From NCBI GenBank assembly GCA_036674765.1, contig JARVKI010000071.1, positions 183,497 through 247,496 on the forward strand: DNA of 64,000 bases, written 5' to 3'. Position 1 is the first letter of the stretch. Each line of letters begins with the position of its first letter. The position numbers and the translations under genes were made by a program. This document shows positions 11,136 through 21,477 of this stretch, one piece after another. This stretch comes from Seiridium cupressi (taxonomy: Eukaryota > Ascomycota > Sordariomycetes > Amphisphaeriales > Sporocadaceae). The notes beneath the pieces are model-generated. The model saw nothing but the letters and a program-made list of their open reading frames with translations, searched no databases and was not told where the DNA came from.

Positions 11136-14100
11136 ATGGCTCCCAAGAGGTTCCGGAGAGCGCTCCAACCTGGGGAGGCGTTTCCTCAGCTCGCGCCTCC
11201 ATCAGGAACACGGCCAGCGCATGCGGAACCACAACCGGCACAGGCGCAGAAACGCACGTACATGGATATGATGGCCGAGCAGCGGGCCGAGCTTCTTGCC
11301 AAGCGGATGAGAACACAACAGGATGATTTGGACGATGCTGAGGAAGAACTCCATGGTAAGAAAACGCCCTTCCAACTTTCCAACCCTTCAACCTTGCTTT
11401 GAAGAGTACCGCAACGTACTTATACTACTGCTACAGCCGCCCAGCATATCCCCTGGTACAGGCTCAAGGCCCAGCAGAAAAGAGCAGCTAAGGATCGTGA
11501 GCGCATCCGTAAGGAAGAGAAAATCCGGCAGAAACGCCAGGACCGGATTGATAGAGACCTGCCTGTGCCTCCCTCACCTACTGAATCCGAGATTGCGGCC
11601 CGTGAGACAGCTCGCCAGGCTCTTTCGGCAAAGCTCAAAGGTCGTACTAAGCGCAGTGTTCTCGAACAGTTGATCGGTTCTGGTGGTCTGCATGCCTGGA
11701 AAGAAAAGACCATCACGAATCAAGATGGCATGACGATACCGACCGAATACGATTGGACATGGCGACAGAAGCAGTTCCGCTCCGAGGAGCGAATGACTGA
11801 GCGCATTGATCGCATGGTCGGACGTATGGTCGGTGAGCACCACGAGGACATTCAGGAACAGTTGAGACTTGACCGCGAGGCCTACATTAGAGCACAGAAG
11901 AGAGGATTTCGGAAGTCTGCAACGAAGCACGGTGGTACTAAGCCTGTTAGCACTGGCGCATTTGCCAGTAAAGCGTTGGCTAGAAATATCCGTGGTATTG
12001 GTGTTGGCAAACAGGCCAAGTCGGCTCTTGTCAAAGGCAAATACAAGAGTACAAATAAGACCATCCACTTTGCCGCTCAGACCGCCACCCCTCGTGGTCC
12101 TGTTGACTCTCTTACGTTGGCTTCTGACGTCGCCCCTTTCATCGACGAGAACGACGACCCCGTTGGCTTGCTCTGCAGTCTCTCTGGCTACTGTGATGAT
12201 GGCCATTTCAACACAAAGCAGGTTGCACAGTATATTGAGGATCAGCGTCATAACTCCACGGACGAGGCCGGGGTCATCCAGAGTTACAACGTCGACGCTC
12301 TTTCTGATGATAGCGAGTCTGATACTTCCTCACTGGCTGACTCTGATGAGGAATCGGACGCCGGACCCTTTGACGAGGAAACTGAGGCATGGCTCGAGGA
12401 TAAATTTGCCGTGGAGTGGCTCGATGACCGACTCGAGGAATCGATGGATGATCTCTTTTTGGCTGCAACGATTCGCTCTAGAACCGACGTTAAGTACATG
12501 TCCGAGAAAGAGCTCAACCTCCTGCGTCGCCTGGCCGCCAATGATGTCAAGCAAGAGTGGGCAATCAGAAATTGGCTCGAGGATGATATGGCTAGCGAAA
12601 ACCCGAGGCAACTCAACCTTGAACCTTTCAGGGAGGCCTTTGGACCATCGTTCGACCAAGTCATCATGGCTGCTGTTGATGTTTCAGGCCCCGCATTCGC
12701 CAAAATGGCCAGACCGCGTTACCCGGGAGGAAAGCCTGGAGCCTCGGGGGCAAAGACTGGAGCCTCAGGAAGAAGATCTGGAACTTCGGGAGGAAGGTCT
12801 GTAACTTTGGTACCCAGTGGCCGCCCTCGCCCATCTCTGGGACCCAGTGGCCGGCCTCGTTCATCTCTGGGACGTCCGCCGCCGAACCCAGTAGGCCGCC
12901 GGCCTGGTATTGATATTCCCGGTAAGATCGACCTCTTCAACAACAACGACGAAGAATACAAAGACTCCAGCAGTGACAGTTCTGAAAGCGACAGCTCTCA
13001 AAGCACGACTAAGAGTAAGGAGCCGACACCACCAGGGGCCAAGCCTGCGGAGACGCAAAAAGATATTATGTCCCGTGCCTTGAAGGTGATCGGGGATACC
13101 CTCACCAGCGGTTCCGGACCAAATCCACCTGTCGATCCAGATTTGCTTCAGCAAGCTTTTGGGAACGATTGGAAGCGACGCTTCAGCGCTGCTTTTGGCA
13201 CCAGTATCAGTCCGAGTCCGAGTCCAAAGTCGAGTCCTGGTACAACTATAAAGTCGAGTCCTGGTCCAAGTACAAAGTCGAGTCCTAGTTCAAGTACAAA
13301 GACAACGCCAAAGACGAGTTCGAGTTCGAGCTCGAGCTCGAGTTCAAGTTCATCGTCGGCTTCTCAGAGATCCCAGCCCCATAGCAGGGGCCAGGCTCCA
13401 AACATACTCTATGGTGTATCATCTGCCTCAAGCGTGCCCGGGCGCAGCTATGAGCCGCGGCGTCCTGTGCATTCGCGGACGAACCCAGTCCTCTGGGGCC
13501 GTACAGTACCAGACCGGGATCACTACCACATAGGACGTGTGAACCAAGAAATCGCTAGAGATACACATAACTTGGAGCACAACGCCAACTACAACGAGCG
13601 GGATGCGGCCTGGGTAGATGCCAATAACAGAGCTCGAGATCGTATTCAATTGCCTGAGCTCATGGACTTCGACCAGCCGATTGACTACGAGGAGCTTACA
13701 GAGATTACCTTCTGGGATCATCTCGACGACCCTAAGGGTCTGCCGCCTGTGGGCATCGATCCTGAGGATAGTTTTCTCATAAGCCGTTTCGAGCCACAAC
13801 AATGGGATGGCACGGCCTGGGAGTACGACCACAGGGAGATGGATCTTGGAGCAAGGAACGACGTCTATGCAGGAACAAATGTCCCCATACCGCCTGACTC
13901 CCCGAACAGTGGCGGTCCTGGCGGTAGCGGCCCTACTGGCAGCACTCCTAGTGGTAGCGGTTCTGGTGGTAGCACTCCTAGTGGTAGCGGTTCTGGTGCT
14001 AGTGGCAGCACTCCTGGTGGCCGCGGCTCTGGTGCTAGTGGCAGCACTCCTGGTGGCCGCGGCTCTGGTGGCAGTGGCAGAACTCCTGGTAGCAGCAGTT

Positions 14101-16016
14101 CTGGTGGACCTGGCAGCATATTTGGCCCAAGCGGCTCTGGTGGCAGTGGTTCTGGTAGCCGTGGATCTGGTGGAACAGGTTCTGGTGGAACCGGTTCCGG
14201 TCGCCGTGGATTCGGTGGAAGTGGAAGTGGCAGCGGCAGCGGCAGCGGATCTGGTGCAAGCGGTCCCAGCAATAACGGTAGAGGTAAAGGTCCCAGCAAC
14301 AACAGTTCCAGGGATAGCGGCTCTGCTAGTGGTGGCAGCGGTGTTACTGGCAATGCTCCTATCGGCAATGCTCCTACTGGCAATGCTCCTACTGGCAATG
14401 CTCCTACTGGAGGCAACGGCGGCAATGGCGGTTCCGGTGGTAACGGCGGGACTGGCAGCGGTACTACTGGAAGCGGTGCTGGTGGCGCAACACCAATCAA
14501 TCAGGCCGACGTAGAAACAGCGGAAGCCCACGCAAACGCGATGAGGAACTTCCTCGACACCCTACAAAAATCGTATGGCGAAAACTGGGATGCTGTTTTG
14601 CAGCAGCAACAAGAGGTGCAACGAGCCAAGGCGCAGGCAGAGGCGGCTACGGCCTACGCCAAAGAGTACAGAAGGCGTTTAGAGCAGCAGAAGAAGCAGC
14701 AGGCCACCAAGGTTCAACCGGGGTCATCGCATTTTGGGCCCATCATCGAACCACCAACTTATAGACCTTCTGGAACTTACCTTGACCCGAGCAAGCCTCT
14801 CCCAGTCCCGCTCGGAGGTCCGGGTTATGGTAAGAGTAGGTGGACGTCTACAGCACCAGCTTCAACACCAGCACCACCAGCAAGACAGCCGACGGCACCG
14901 AGACCTGCGCCTACGCAAACAAGCCAAACAAGCACTTCTGGCGTCCCGTCTAGCCAGCCGGGGAGGTTCTCAGCAGATGCCATTTCTATTTCATCTGCTT
15001 CAAGTAGCTCATCTTCAAGTAGCACCAGCTCCGTCGCACAGACTCCAGCAAGACAGTCGGCGGTACCAAGACCTACGTCTACGCAAACAAGCCAAACAAG
15101 CACTCCTGGCATCCCATCTAGCCAACCGGGGAGGTTCTCGGCAGATGCCATTTCTATCTCATCTACTTCAAGTAGCAACAGCTCCACCGCACAGAGTCCA
15201 GTATCTCAGACTCCTCAACCCCCGAGTCCCCAAATGGCTCAACCAGTTCCTCCGACTTCTGGTCCGTTGGGAACACAGCAGAGCCAAAGAACTTTAGGAG
15301 CCCAGTCTTCCCAGCAGAGCACATTCGCCTCAGCAACTCAAGCAGGCACTCCTGTAGTCCAGTCTAGCCAACAGAGCGCACTCGCTTCAAGTTCCATAAC
15401 TCCCTCGGGTGGTTCAACGAGCGTTCCCGATGATGATTCCGATGATTCCAGTCATTACTCGGACCTCAGCACGCCAAGTACGGTATCAATCGACCCAACT
15501 CCACCGTGGGAAATGCGTGCTGTATCGAGGACCCCATCTCCAATACGGCAGATGCGTGGTATAGCAAGGACCCCATCTCCAGTGCGGCTACGTGACCAAG
15601 GGGCTAGCGTCCCTCCGACCTCCTCCAGTACAGGCCAAAATCAGGGATCCCAAGTGGACACATTCGATGACTTCCAAGCTAGGGTCTATGCCACCTCTGG
15701 GCCAGGTCAAGTCAAGGCCATAACTAATGAGATCGACAGTATCAACAGCTTACTCCCTATCATCGAAACACAAGTGAATATATACCACGACAGATCAGTG
15801 ACCCTCGACGATGTGCATCAGTTCCAGGCCAGATACAACTTGCTTAGCGATGCGAGCGACGACCTCCAACCCTACAGACAAGCCAGCAGCCAGGCAAGGA
15901 ATGGGATTCCGGTTACGGACTTCATTGCAGTGGAAGCGGGACTCGACGCCCTCTACGCTAGACTCAAGACTCTCTACGAAGCAGTATCTAGTATGCAAAC
16001 CGAGGCGGCTCCATAA
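11136..16016 (+). CDS. Giant low-complexity Ser/Gly/Pro-rich protein with in-frame repeats
   Basis: Two exons, 11136-11355 and 11437-16016, are joined by an 81-bp intron and give 1599 residues. I do not recognise the family. In order: a basic N-terminus (MAPKRFRRA) and a charged helical region (about 45-130, AKRMRTQQDD, KDRERIRKEEKIRQKRQDRI); a moderately conserved-looking mixed region to about 330; an acidic stretch (about 355-420); a helical block with MSEKELNLLRRLAANDVK (about 425-500); Ser/Pro/Lys repeats (about 665-715); a Gly/Ser/Thr repeat field (about 900-1090); a coiled coil (about 1098-1165, LQQQQEVQRAKAQAEAATAYAKEYRRRLEQ); a duplicated 56-residue unit (about 1225-1335); and a helical C-terminal domain (about 1480-1599). 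There is no signal peptide or membrane segment. The charged N-terminus and coiled coil suggest a scaffold or nuclear protein, but this is inference. Unequal recombination between repeats should make length vary between strains. Confidence 0.75.
13195..13355 (+). repeat. In-frame Ser/Pro/Lys microrepeat (KSSPG-type units)
   Basis: The block begins with hexamer-like AGTCCG copies, followed by 27-bp units carrying AAGTCGAGTCCTGG variants, then a run of TCGAGT/TCGAGC codons giving a poly-Ser tract. All copies stay in frame with the large coding sequence. Confidence 0.8.
13905..14495 (+). repeat. In-frame Gly/Ser/Thr repeat field with GNAPT units
   Basis: Degenerate GSGSGGSTP-type units occur, including two nearly identical 36-bp copies coding for SGSTPGGRGSGA (about 14001-14075). 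They are followed by four 15-bp GGCAATGCTCCTACT-type units (GNAPT, about 14349-14410), then GGNGGNGGSGG sequence. Copy number is likely variable. Confidence 0.8.
14883..15218 (+). repeat. Tandem duplication, two 168-bp units
   Basis: Two adjacent copies start at 14883 and 15051 (period 168 bp, 56 codons) and share long identical blocks, for example ACGCAAACAAGCCAAACAAG and GCAGATGCCATTTCTAT. Differences are scattered and mostly silent or conservative. The duplication sits inside the large low-complexity coding sequence and keeps its frame. Confidence 0.9.
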
Positions 16017-17077
16017 GGTGAGCACCATCGCAACGGAGAATCGATTTACTCCAGCGAGAGCATTCCACGATTCAATGTGTGCCACTGCTAATAAGAGGTA
16101 TAGGAACATCCGGAAGCGGGAACACTGCCGGAGGCTCGAGTGGTCCTAGTCTCAGCAGGTCCTACCCTTCCCAGTGCCAGTCAACAAGGCGCGAGAGCAT
16201 CTAGCAATTTTGTGAAGTCGTCCACAGGCCGGCCGACGGCGCCTCCGGCCCCCCTAGATTTGTATCAGATGCAAAGGCTAGCGAAGTTAGCCCGAGAATG
16301 GGGACCCTGGCAGGGGGTTACAGGAGTTAGGATCGGCTTAAAAGCCCATCTTGTCACACATTTATCTTTCCTATGTTTGAGAGACCAGCTTTATGTTTAT
16401 CTACTTGTGTTGATATTGATTCTGAAACAGCAATTACATGACTTGCTTTCAAAAGCGTAAGATTTGATTACTATTCACTGTGACGAAACTAGACTGACGC
16501 ATATGTCGTGGATCTACAAGGATGTGATTGCTCAATACTCCCACTGCTATCTGGATGGTTTTTGGGGGTTTATCGCAACCATGGAGTCAAGGCCGATGTG
16601 CTTGAAAACACGCTCTTCAGACCTACAAGGATGTGAAGACACGACTGTTGGTCAACAATTATAAGTCGGACCCGTTGTTGGTGGAGAGCTGACGGAGATA
16701 CAATGTACCGACTCGACATGGCACGATATCTCAAGTTTGATGTTGCGGGAGCATAAGTCTGATGATAATCAAACCTATTTAGGTGGAGATGTAATTCTAC
16801 CTCTAGAACCAAATGTTTTACAACTGCATACCAAATAAGAATCAGCAAGCGCCAAGGTCTGGTAAGAAGGGGAAAAAAAATATAATTTAGACTTTGGATA
16901 GACTTTGGAAATAATTGAAGCATAATCAATTGGTCAACGTCTGTTTCACGCTCTATTGACACAAGTTGTACGGCATTTCAGTTACAAATACGCCCCAACT
17001 AAGCTGGCTTTGGAATTGTGAATTCCGAGGCAATCGTAATCATCATCACACATCAACATATTTCATGCCCACAACTC
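16017..17077. other. Convergent 3' region, with a short coding-like block at its start
   Basis: This lies between the stop of the large repeat protein (16014-16016) and the Sec39 stop (17078). Bases about 16100-16365 look coding-like in two frames: GTSGSGNTAGGSSGPS, then SSTGRPTAPPAPLD followed by LYQMQRLAKLAREWGPW. They may be an alternative or decayed 3' exon of the repeat protein. The rest (16370-17077) is A/T-richer and appears non-coding. Confidence 0.4.
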
Positions 17078-19877
17078 CTACTCAGGCTCCTGGGGTCGTG
17101 CAGGTTGAGCACCAATCAGCCAGCCAACACCCGAAGCCAATGTCCCCACAGCAGCTTCCCTGAGCTGATCCCTTTTCCTCGCCCTGGGGTGATCTTCGCT
17201 CTCCTCAGGCGTCATTTCCCTGGCTTGTTGTTCGCTACGCTGTAAACTCGATAATGCGGGAAGGTTCCGCTGTGCGCGAGCCATAGTTGCCCTCGAAAGA
17301 TCAAACAGCGACATGGGTGCTTCTTCTTGCTGCCTCGTGGGTTTTGCCGTGTTATGTCTCATCACGCCTGCTGGCACTGTACTACTAAACGCCCCCGGCA
17401 TGGCTTGGACATCGCCTTGATCGTCCCACGCCAACTCCTGCTCTTCCTCTGCTTTCACGGCAGCATCGAGCTCTTCCTCACACCGGCGATAGACATTCAA
17501 AATCTCTTGCAGCGTATCCATCGGCGCAATCCGCAGCGCTGTTGATAGGCATTCTATCCGCTGCTCCAAGTGACGAATGTCGAGGTTGCCACTTGATGTA
17601 CCGATGTGTGTGGGCCGGATGGTTCGTGCTGTGCGGCGGTACTTCCCGGCCTGCAAAGCAGCCTTCCAGGAATAGTCGTCGATTGATATGTGTGCAGACT
17701 TCGTTGAGGCAAGACGATTGACAACATATGAGTAAGCAGTCTCAAAGTCGTCCTCTGTGAGAGCAGCATCGATGCACATGGACGTCACGCGCTTTTCTAC
17801 CAAGGAGTGTTGCTGAGACACGTCGCCCGCCGTGGTCGAGCGTCTGCCCGGGTCCTTTTGAACCGGTAGTCCTGCTTCCACCATGTTGGACCCTATCTCT
17901 AGGAACGCCTGTAGTCTGGTGTAACTGTTGGGATTCTGTTCTAATACTTTCCCAATGATAGAGACAGGATCAGAATGAACACGTAGGACAACTGGTGTAA
18001 ATGGCTCTCCTTGTTTAAGAGCTAGGCGATAGGTGCTCAGGCCATGGGTTGCTCTTAACAAGGCTTCGATCTTTTTGGCGGCGGGACCGCCTTCAGGCAG
18101 TGTTTTTGGGAATGCATGGATTCTGCGCACTTGTTAGCAATTTCTCGACCTGGGTACTCAGGAGCAACCTACATGTCATCGCATTTGAGCAAGCCGCCTC
18201 GAGTGCGGTTTGGATTTGAGGCATTATCATACGCATTCATGGCTGCTGTCACAATGGTATCTCCCACAACCTTGTCGGACAGGATCTTCTCGTGAGACTC
18301 CTCATATATGGATCTTGCAAGAGAGTATCCTAGAACCAAGTCAGTCACCTGCCCCCTCATATGGCCCAACATCTAGACTTACGCCCACTTGCAACGAAGG
18401 CCTTGAGGCACTCGATCTCCAGGAACTCCTTGTTTAGTTGGCCAAAGACACCTTGCACCTTGATTGAGGAGTCGCCTGCGACCTCCTCTGCGCCCCAATC
18501 TCGCAACCACATCAGCTCATTCCGTACTCTTATCCAATACTTGTCGTCCGTCTTTGCTGCATTGTTGCGTAATGTACCGATGAACTTAAGTGCTTCGCTT
18601 CTTTGCTCTCGTTCGTCCTGTAGGAAGGCTAGTTCTCCAGCTCTGCGAACGTTACAGGGCGCGCCCGCCTTCGTGAGAATGAACGCACTTAAGGTCAAAG
18701 CATGCAAAATCTGGATGGACAAGCTTTTTGGGGTTGTCAGAATATTTGACTCTTCTAATAAGTCATTGCGCATGTGTGTCGCGTTCTTGGTTGATATTAT
18801 TGGCTCGCTGCTGAGCTCGGCAAGTGGTGATAATAATGAGGAAGCGACTTGAAGGGTAGGTGTTGGATCATCCCTCAGCAGCCCCGCGACCTTAGTAATG
18901 ATTGTGTTCACCCCATGAAGGGCTTCGACAGTGGCTTCCGGAATAAGGTATGCTGCCGCCAATGCGGCGCGAGCATACCTCGACTCTAGGTAGCCTTGCT
19001 CTTCGTCCTCGAGCCAAACTGAGCCATAACCGCCCAAGTCCACATCCTCGGGACCATCCCACTGTTCAATAGCCTTCACAGCAACTTTCCAAGACCTAGC
19101 TGCTTGTGATATGAGCCACTCTAGCATTTGTTCCCAGCCTGGGCACGACTTTCTCGGTTGCCCGTCTTCGCCAGCGGTATCATCGCTAGATACCCACCTC
19201 GCGTCGTTGTATAGCCAGGGCCCTATCAGTCCACGCAAATCCCGGCCAATGTTTGACAAGTCCTCCTCATTGACACCAGTTTGGTCAAGAAGTAGACTCA
19301 CGGCGGCCCGGTCACTAAGAGTTTCGAATTCAGAAAGAGTATGCGGTATCGGGTGGTTGCGGTAGTATTCATAATTTCGTCTCAACAAAGGCAACAATGC
19401 CGAGATCATCCACGTTCGTATGCAGGGCGAGTGATCCAGGAATGGTACTATCAGGTTGGGAAGTTGTGTTAACAAACCAGCCTCTTCGTCCACTCTGTGT
19501 GCGCGCGCAAGAAGAAATTGGCTGAGAAGATCATCGTCGGCATCTTTGGTCGCAGCGGACGAGGTCAAGGGAAGCAGCCGCAACCTTCGCACTTTCTTGG
19601 CGATCTCGGCGTCCGTAAAGTCTTCCACCGACGAGGTATCGATCTCCTGAGTTGCATCCTTCTCAAATTCGTCTGATTCCAAGACCTGGATCAATGGGAT
19701 GTACTGCTCTGCCTCGACGGTTTCGGGGAGACAAGTCAGCAGTATGCGAAGCAGGAGCTCTTTCTGCAGCACTTTGTCGTACAGTAGTGCCAGGACCGTT
19801 AAGCTATCGATGTCGGATTTGGTGGCGAAATGGGCGGCTAGGAGCACGACCTTTGGTGGCGAAAGAATGGACGTCAT
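17078..19877 (-). CDS. SEC39: Sec39-domain vesicle tethering protein (Dsl1/NRZ complex)
   Basis: Three minus-strand exons, 19877-18383, 18329-18173 and 18122-17078, with introns of 53 and 50 bp, give 898 residues. The start is the ATG of MTSILSPPKVVLLAAHFA. An in-frame TGA just upstream and the lack of an earlier ATG rule out extension. The N-terminus has the Sec39 domain pattern of helical repeats (DIDSLTVLALLYDKVLQKELLLRILLTCLPET), and helical-repeat sequence continues to about residue 800. The C-terminal about 80 residues are charged and disordered (EDHPRARKRDQLREAAVG). In yeast, Sec39 with Dsl1 and Tip20 tethers Golgi-derived COPI vesicles at the ER. The animal counterpart is NBAS of the NRZ complex. 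The gene shares a divergent promoter with NDUFS5. Confidence 0.88.
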
Positions 19878-20210
19878 CTTGATCTCGTCGCGCACATCTT
19901 CTCGCAAGACTGGAGTTTTGTCGTCTGGTCAATGTAACAGATGCTAGGGACTTACAACATCACAAGCCAGCTCCCGTTACTTACACGTCTACGTCAACTG
20001 GGGACAATCAAGCTTGGAGCTCTGTGCGCCACAGCAGGGGTAGCCCAAGTCGTGGCCCGAGCTCCACTCGCAAGCCACACCTTCAATTGCACTTGGACCA
20101 GCTCCGTGATCCCGTCGCAACGTCGAGCGTCAACCACGAATCGGCCTGTCTGGCGTCCAATTGAGTCCTTCCGAAACGTCAGCACCTCGACACATTCCTC
20201 ACAACTGAAC
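19878..20210. promoter_or_regulatory. Shared divergent promoter, SEC39 and NDUFS5
   Basis: Only 333 bp separate the two start codons (19877 minus and 20211 plus), so promoters and both leaders must share this stretch. An ATG at 19941 is in frame with the NDUFS5 start and the frame between them is open, but homologues begin at MASG and the extra 90 residues have no recognisable feature. I therefore keep 20211. Confidence 0.6.
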
Positions 20211-20635
20211 ATGGCCTCCGGATACGGCCTGCATGGAGGTGAGATGTCTCTCGAGCTCCAATGGATCCCGCCACTGACATAATTGCTCACCCTAGGCCCC
20301 GGCCGATGCTTTCCCTTCTGGCAAGAAGTCCTCTCCTGCTACGTCGTCAACACATCTGCCGAGGATGATTCGGGGAAGAAGAAGTGTGCGCCTATCCTAG
20401 AGGATTACTACGAGTGTCTACACCACAAGAAGGAGGTCAGAGGCTTCCGGTCCCGAGTGCCCGTGGGAGAGAGCTAACGCGTGGACTACAGGCCGCCAGA
20501 ACAAGAGCGTTGCAAGCCGCCTACCGGAAAGCCGAGTCTTCAGGAGGACGGGACAATGCACCAACCGCGGGCCAAATACGAAATCTAGGGCTGCTGGACA
20601 AGGACGAAGATACCAAGAAGGTCCTCGAGAAGTGA
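20211..20635 (+). CDS. NDUFS5: Complex I accessory subunit NDUFS5 (11.5/15 kDa type, twin CX9C)
   Basis: Three exons, 20211-20238, 20296-20435 and 20492-20635, with introns of 57 and 56 bp, give 103 residues. The protein starts MASGYGLHGGPGRCFPFWQE, the typical fungal start. It carries two CX9C motifs (C-FPFWQEVLS-C and C-APILEDYYE-C), the CHCH fold that is oxidised by Mia40 in the mitochondrial intermembrane space. The C-terminus (ALQAAYRKAE, then AGQIRNLGLLDKDEDTKKVLE) matches fungal homologues. It is a supernumerary subunit on the intermembrane-space face of NADH:ubiquinone oxidoreductase. The first exon is only 28 nt. The donor of intron 2 is GTCAGA, weaker than consensus. Confidence 0.93.
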
Positions 20636-21477
20636 CCGAGTCATGGCAATGGAATCGATTCGGCCTCTTCCGGATGTGTACAAAATGAGGCCTTGATTGT
20701 AGGGAATAGAACCAAGATTCATTGAGCGAGGATTTTCCAAAGTCGCTGGATGCAGCCGAACTATTGCTGTGTCGTACCGTATTGTCTGTTCAGCGTCATC
20801 TGTGATTCAGTGTCTATGGATTACTATTCCGAACCGCACTCGGTACATCTAGCAAGACGACTTAATTGTTAGTTTTTGGGTATCGGAAACATTAAAGCGG
20901 ACTCACTTGGCAGAGAAGTTAGATTTTGGTCAATCTCTGATACTCTAGCATTCAGTTGCTTCGGATCAATCGACGAAGGGAAGCATACTCAAGTCTTCAG
21001 CACCATAAGTCCGCGTCCCGAGAATTGTAGATCTGCTAAAGCTGTGCACCGCTAAAATGCCACAGGAACGCTATGCTAATGACATATGAGAAGGTTGGTT
21101 GAACATATGCATCACTAGCCGACCTGACCGAACTATGGTATCGTGATGAAGAATAGTTGAGGGAGGAGAGGGAAGATCAGTATGCATCTATGTGCAATGA
21201 TTCAGATGTGATGAGAAGAGAATAAAATGTCGTCAGCAGCTAAGGCAAAGTTGTTCGTAATTTACATCTAAGAAAGAATAGACAATTGGTCCTGTGGGCT
21301 GTCCGAATAATCTGGAGGAAGACTCGAATAATCTGGGAAGATAGTGGGCAGGAGTCGAATAAGCTGGGCAGTCACAAGGTCATCCAATGTTTGGAGCTTT
21401 TTGGTCGCGGAACGTCGCCCGAACAAAGCATTCGACCACCACCTTGTTTGCAAGGCCACTACGCTTCCCAGTCAAAG
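20636..21477. other. Tandem intergenic region
   Basis: These 0.84 kb hold the NDUFS5 3' untranslated region and the promoter of the next plus-strand gene. Direct AATAATCTGG-type repeats occur at 21301-21345 (GAATAATCTGG twice, then GAATAAGCTGG), a short three-copy local repeat. No gene is visible. Confidence 0.45.

Noticed and set aside
13428..14531. A 367-residue minus-strand open frame (and shorter ones at 13865-14500 minus and 13807-14514 plus)
   Set aside because: They are shadows of the Gly/Ser repeat field of the plus-strand coding sequence. Their composition is monotonous (Thr/Ser/Ala, Pro/Leu or Val/Leu/Ala repeats).
19941..20210. N-terminal extension of NDUFS5 from the ATG at 19941
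   Set aside because: Homologues begin at MASG (20211), and the extra residues have no recognised targeting or domain feature.
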